DNA of 25,040 nucleotides from JAEDES01 sp045649455 (GTDB taxonomy: Bacteria > Bacillota_I > Bacilli_A > RF39 > UBA660), in the NCBI GenBank assembly GCA_045649455.1, contig JAZRPV010000010.1:1-25040 (forward strand), given 5' to 3'. Under the pieces are notes generated by a model that saw only the letters and a program-made list of their open reading frames with translations, searched no databases and was not told the DNA's origin. Positions 21,828 through 25,040 of the stretch are shown piece after piece. The position numbers were made by a program, and so were the translations under genes. Numbering within the stretch: position 1 is the stretch's first letter; each line of letters starts with the position of its first letter.

Positions 21828-22727
21828 ATGAAAGCAATAGTAATCGGAGCAGGTTCTGATTTAGGAGTTCATATCGATGGAGCCAAACTTGGTTCTGTGC
21901 AATTATTAAATGATTTACAAAGTTTCTACAAAGGTGAAACAGCATCTTTCCAACAACCTGAAGATGTAATTAAAAGTAGAAATCTATCAGATCGTGAAAA
22001 AAACAAATATGAATTAGAAGAATTTAATACTAAATTATATAATAATATTCTAGTAAAAACAAAAGAAGAATTCTTCCCTATCGTTATTGGTGGAGATCAT
22101 TCAGTAGGAATGGCATCTGCTCTTGCAAGTATCAAACATCAACCAGATATTGGAACAATTTGGATTTCCGCACATACAAATTACTGTACAAGAGAAACTA
22201 CAACAACTGGAAATTTAAATGAATTTTCACTTATGACAGTATCAAATCAAAAAAATGCTGAATTTCGTCATTACCATGATGGACAAATTATTCAACCATC
22301 TAAAACAGTAATTATTGGAGTAAGAGAAATAAGTCAAAATCAAAAAGATGATTTAAAATATTCTGGTGTAACAGTATTTACAATGGATGATATTAAAGAA
22401 AAAGGTATTGAAGAAATTATTGAACAAGCATTTAATATTGCAACATTCAAAACTCAAGGTGTACACGTAAGTTTCTCATTAGATGTTTTAGATCCAGAAA
22501 TCGCCCCTGGAGTATCCGCTCCAATCGATGATGGTCTAACACAAGAAGAAGCTTTAAAAATACATGAAACAATCGCTCAAAACATTGAGGATGTTGTTGC
22601 ATATGATTTAGTTGAATATAATCCATTAAAAGATGAAAATAGAAAGACAGAACAAATTGCTGTAAACTTACTTGCAAAAGTATTAAAAGCAGTAGAAAAG
22701 AAAGATAAATACAAAAAAATAAAATAA
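21828..22727 (+). CDS. Arginase/ureohydrolase-fold protein with degenerate metal site
   Basis: About 299 aa, the length of bacterial arginases. AAGGTGA precedes the ATG. The fold is clear: IGAGSDLGVHIDG at the start, GGDHSVG (H91), TTTTGNLNE where arginase has TSPSGNIHG, LDPEIAPGVSAP and a C-terminal YDLVEYNP (E263). However, the D-A-H-x-D motif reads S114-A-H116-T-N118, and the D-x-D motif reads S217-L-D219. Thus three of six manganese ligands, including both bridging aspartates, are replaced. A binuclear manganese centre is unlikely, so the protein may be a non-catalytic, regulatory or altered-function member. The frame is intact and conserved elsewhere, so it is not a decayed gene. Monocistronic. 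Confidence 0.85.
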   Translation: MKAIVIGAGSDLGVHIDGAKLGSVQLLNDLQSFYKGETASFQQPEDVIKSRNLSDREKNKYELEEFNTKLYNNILVKTKEEFFPIVIGGDHSVGMASALASIKHQPDIGTIWISAHTNYCTRETTTTGNLNEFSLMTVSNQKNAEFRHYHDGQIIQPSKTVIIGVREISQNQKDDLKYSGVTVFTMDDIKEKGIEEIIEQAFNIATFKTQGVHVSFSLDVLDPEIAPGVSAPIDDGLTQEEALKIHETIAQNIEDVVAYDLVEYNPLKDENRKTEQIAVNLLAKVLKAVEKKDKYKKIK

Positions 22728-22747
22728 AGGTCAATGACCTTTATTTT
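22721..22747. terminator. Bidirectional terminator between convergent genes
   Basis: 11-bp perfect arms AAAATAAAGGT/ACCTTTATTTT around a short loop, with T runs on both strands. It contains the arginase-fold stop and lies just past the transglutaminase stop. Confidence 0.88.
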
Positions 22748-22748
22748 T

Positions 22749-23987
22749 TTATCCTAAATTCATTTCATTACTAATATCCGGATACCACTCTTTATAATCA
22801 AGTTCATATCCTCTAAACATTCTTGACTTTAAACCATCATAAAATGATGAAGAACCATATTTTCTACCAGCCGCAACAGTTGAATCATAATAATACCATT
22901 TACCTTTATACTCAACAATATTCCACATATGACCAACACCATTTAATTGACCAGATACTGCTAAAGAATTAACCCCTATATTTTGGAATATAACTTGACT
23001 TGCTTTCGCAAATCCCGCACATACTGCATTCTTATTCATAAATACATTATAAATCGATTGATTCTTTGATGCATAAGTAAACACTTTGTCATAAGTACTA
23101 TTCTTACCGATCCAATCATAAACATATTTAACTTTTTCTAAATAATCCATATTTTTAGTATCTCTTTTTATATTACTAATAACTCTTCTTATTTTAGTCT
23201 CACCAAAATAAGCTTTTATTCCATTACCAACAGAAAAATCTAAAGTAACATTATATTCTCCATCGTAATAAGACCATTTTAATCCTGCATAATTAATAAG
23301 TTCTGGATGATCAACCAATACTGCTTCATGACTTTTAATTAATAATTGATCACATTCAAGATTAGTAGGACAACTAAATTCATTTAAATTAAATTTAAAA
23401 TTAGGATTATATTTCTTCGTATTTTTAAATAAATACATATACATAGTTTTTTCATTCTTATTAAGAAAATTATTATATACATATCCATCAGACATATAAA
23501 TATCATTAACATAATGAATATTGTCTTTATCAATATACTTATTCTCTCCAACAACCATTGTAAAGTTATAATAAATATAAAAAGATATTCCAACTAGTAA
23601 CACTGTAATAACTTTATTTTTATCAAAGAAATTTCTATCATCTTCATAAGTGTCATAACTATAAAAACCAATAATATATCCAATTAAAGGATACATAATA
23701 AATGGTAATAATAAAGTTAAAAATCCCATCCACTTCTTTTGATTAAATATTTCACATATAAAAAATGGAAATAAACAACATAATAAAGTAATTATAAATG
23801 CTCTATCAGGTAAAATAATCATCCCTATACCACATAACATAAGTATAATTGGTGGAAACTCTATTATTCTAAAGAATAAATAAATATTATAAAAAGGTAT
23901 AAATCCCTTCCATAAACTGTATCCAGCTTTATTAATAAATCCTGGTAGGGCAATGAATAAACTAATCAAAGAAATTGCTATAAGCAT
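22749..23987 (-). CDS. Membrane protein with DUF5684-like N-terminus and transglutaminase domain
   Basis: 412 aa. The ATG at 23987 has AGGTGA 5-6 nt upstream; the nearer ATG at 23993 would overlap that site. Residues 1-145 form about four to five hydrophobic segments; AGYSLWKGFIPFYNIYLFFRI (21-41) resembles the DUF5684 membrane module often found beside signal peptidases. A spacer follows, then a transglutaminase-like domain (about 285-400) with catalytic C323 (NAVCAGFAKA), H353 (GHMWN) and D368 (YYYDST). The triad is complete, so a cysteine protease or cross-linking activity outside the membrane is possible. The substrate may be a cell-wall peptide or surface protein; this is inference. Confidence 0.88.
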   Translation of the reverse strand: MLIAISLISLFIALPGFINKAGYSLWKGFIPFYNIYLFFRIIEFPPIILMLCGIGMIILPDRAFIITLLCCLFPFFICEIFNQKKWMGFLTLLLPFIMYPLIGYIIGFYSYDTYEDDRNFFDKNKVITVLLVGISFYIYYNFTMVVGENKYIDKDNIHYVNDIYMSDGYVYNNFLNKNEKTMYMYLFKNTKKYNPNFKFNLNEFSCPTNLECDQLLIKSHEAVLVDHPELINYAGLKWSYYDGEYNVTLDFSVGNGIKAYFGETKIRRVISNIKRDTKNMDYLEKVKYVYDWIGKNSTYDKVFTYASKNQSIYNVFMNKNAVCAGFAKASQVIFQNIGVNSLAVSGQLNGVGHMWNIVEYKGKWYYYDSTVAAGRKYGSSSFYDGLKSRMFRGYELDYKEWYPDISNEMNLG

Positions 23988-24008
23988 ACACATCACCTAT
24001 CTTAATTA

Positions 24009-24014
24009 ATTATA
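24009..24014 (-). promoter_or_regulatory. -10 element of the transglutaminase gene
   Basis: TATAAT about 22 nt upstream of the ATG; the -35 region is a poor T-rich match. Confidence 0.45.
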
Positions 24015-24043
24015 CAATACAGAATTATAAAAAAACATAAAAA

Positions 24044-24065
24044 AAAGAGAAATAAATTTCTCTTT
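24044..24065 (-). terminator. Terminator of ftsZ
   Basis: 9-bp perfect stem AAAGAGAAA/TTTCTCTTT with a 4-nt loop, then eight T on the minus strand, about 10 nt after the ftsZ stop. Confidence 0.88.
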
Positions 24066-24075
24066 ACATTTTTAA

Positions 24076-25040
24076 TTAAAAGTTTCTATCTCTTAAGAAT
24101 GGAGGTAATTCATAAGCGTCCCCACTATCTCCATCTCCACCATCTAAAACTTCAGTTGGATATTCTTCTCTACTTCTTCTTGTAGGATTGTTACTAAATA
24201 CTGGTTCTGGTTGTGCCACTGCATTTTTCTTTTTATCAAATCCTGTAGCAATAACAGTAACGATTACTTCATCATTTAAGTTTTCATTAATAACAGATCC
24301 GAAGATTGTATTAATATCAGTATTAGCAGCAGCTCTTACTACTTCAGCAGCTTGTTCTGCTTCAAATAATGTTAAGTTAACTCCACCAGTAATATTAATA
24401 ATTGCATCAGTTGCACCCTCGATTGAATTTTCAAGTAATGCAGATGAAACAGCTTGTTTAGCAGCTTCAATAGCTCTATCTTCACCCATTCCAATACCGA
24501 TACCAATTAATGCTCTACCAGAGTTTTCCATTACAGCACGAACGTCTGCAAAGTCTAAGTTAACTAATCCAACTACAGCAATTAAGTCTGAAATTGATTG
24601 TACACCACGACGTAATACATTATCAACTTCTTTAAATGCTTCAAGCATTGGAGTTGATTTATCAATAATTTCTCTTAATCTATCATTTGGAATTACTATT
24701 AATGTATCTACATGTTTCTTTAATTCTTCGATACCATACATAGCATTTTCCATTCTTCTTTTACCTTCGAATGAGAATGGTTTTGTAACAATAGCAACTG
24801 TTAATGCTCCAAGACCTTGTGCTATTTCAGCAACAATACCAGCAGCACCTGTACCAGTTCCTCCACCCATTCCTGCAGTAATAAATACCATATCTGCACC
24901 AGATAAAGCATCCTCAATTTCTTTTTTAGATTCAATTGCAGCTTCTCTACCAATTTCTGGTTTTCCTCCTGCACCAAGGCCATCTGTTAAAGTTGGACCA
25001 ATTTGAATCTTAACGTCAGCTTTTGAAGTATTTAAAACTT
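24076..25040 (-). CDS. ftsZ: Cell division protein FtsZ (5' end outside window)
   Basis: 320 residues are visible; the first ~35-60 residues, including the opening GVGGGG nucleotide loop, lie beyond the right edge. The first visible residues are VLNTSKADVKIQIGPTLTDG. The tubulin signature GGGTGTG, the PFSFEGKRR stretch, the T7 catalytic loop NLDFADVR and SGRALIGIG are all present. A variable linker leads to the conserved C-terminal peptide ELPPFLRDRNF, which docks to FtsA/EzrA/SepF. The polymer forms the division ring on the inner membrane face. Codon use is less AT-skewed here, as expected for a highly expressed gene. A long open frame on the opposite strand is only its shadow. Confidence 0.97.
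   Translation of the reverse strand, partial: VLNTSKADVKIQIGPTLTDGLGAGGKPEIGREAAIESKKEIEDALSGADMVFITAGMGGGTGTGAAGIVAEIAQGLGALTVAIVTKPFSFEGKRRMENAMYGIEELKKHVDTLIVIPNDRLREIIDKSTPMLEAFKEVDNVLRRGVQSISDLIAVVGLVNLDFADVRAVMENSGRALIGIGIGMGEDRAIEAAKQAVSSALLENSIEGATDAIINITGGVNLTLFEAEQAAEVVRAAANTDINTIFGSVINENLNDEVIVTVIATGFDKKKNAVAQPEPVFSNNPTRRSREEYPTEVLDGGDGDSGDAYELPPFLRDRNF

Noticed and set aside
24188..25006. A 272-codon open frame on the plus strand opposite ftsZ
   Set aside because: The minus-strand frame is clearly FtsZ. The opposite frame is low-complexity Ser/Pro/Ile-rich with no ribosome site or recognisable motif, as expected from a shadow of a conserved gene.
1..25040. CRISPR array, tRNA or rRNA genes
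   Set aside because: No regularly spaced repeats and no cloverleaf or rRNA-like segments were recognised on either strand.
1..25040. UGA read as tryptophan (Mollicutes code)
   Set aside because: Conserved Trp positions inspected (GlmM, sigma-A, deacetylase, surface proteins) use TGG, and one gene plausibly stops at TGA; the standard code explains all frames.

Overview
This is an AT-rich (roughly 27-30% G+C by eye), tightly packed chromosomal segment from a low-GC Bacillota-type bacterium. It looks like an uncultured gut Bacilli/Mollicutes-related lineage (RF39-like), but the lineage is an inference from base composition and gene content, not something the sequence proves. The order trmK-rpoD-dnaG and the yqeG-yqeH pair are typical of Firmicutes. 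FtsZ, GlmM, a MurE-like ligase and a NodB deacetylase indicate a walled, dividing cell. The standard code fits: Trp is TGG, stops are mostly TAA/TAG, and TGA is seen once.

Layout. All genes are on the minus strand except the partial membrane protein at 2-232 and an arginase-fold gene at 21828-22727. From left to right: end of a TIGR04086-like membrane protein; surface protein P1 (242-1687); trmK-rpoD-dnaG (1794-5274) with an unknown gene upstream; yqeH-yqeG (5924-7445); a membrane-anchored Ig-domain polysaccharide deacetylase; a SigK/SigE-like sigma factor; a coiled-coil metallophosphoesterase; an unknown gene plus a HIT protein; glmM with a GlmU-like left-handed beta-helix protein; surface protein P2 (14927-16117); Wzx-like flippase, VanZ-family protein and Cys-cluster protein (16211-18805); a structured non-coding stretch; surface protein P3 (19024-20223); a MurE-like ligase; the arginase-fold gene; a membrane transglutaminase; and ftsZ, cut by the right edge.

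Most transcription units end in a short AT-rich hairpin that contains, or starts within a few bases of, the stop codon. Most begin with a TATAAT box, often with an extended TG motif, close to the start codon. The P3 unit departs from this: about 135 nt of predicted stem-loops and a GC-rich terminator follow its stop codon.

The most interesting content is the three-member surface-protein family. P1, P2 and P3 share an exported N-terminal anchor, a common C-terminal domain opening, a Cys pair, a conserved YSTSYW motif and a closing GVRPV motif. P2 and P3 share a 605-bp near-identical 5' half but have different C-termini. The last ~110 bp of P3 are about 51% G+C and full of C-ending codons (14 of 33, against 2 of 33 and 2 of 32 in P1 and P2). 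This is the pattern expected of a variable repeat written by a diversity-generating retroelement from an AAC-rich template. No reverse transcriptase, Avd or template repeat is in the window, so this would be a remote target. Other notable items are an arginase homologue that has lost three of its six manganese ligands and a MurE homologue with several altered motifs. P1 and P3 also share a promoter whose TA repeat differs in length by one dinucleotide.
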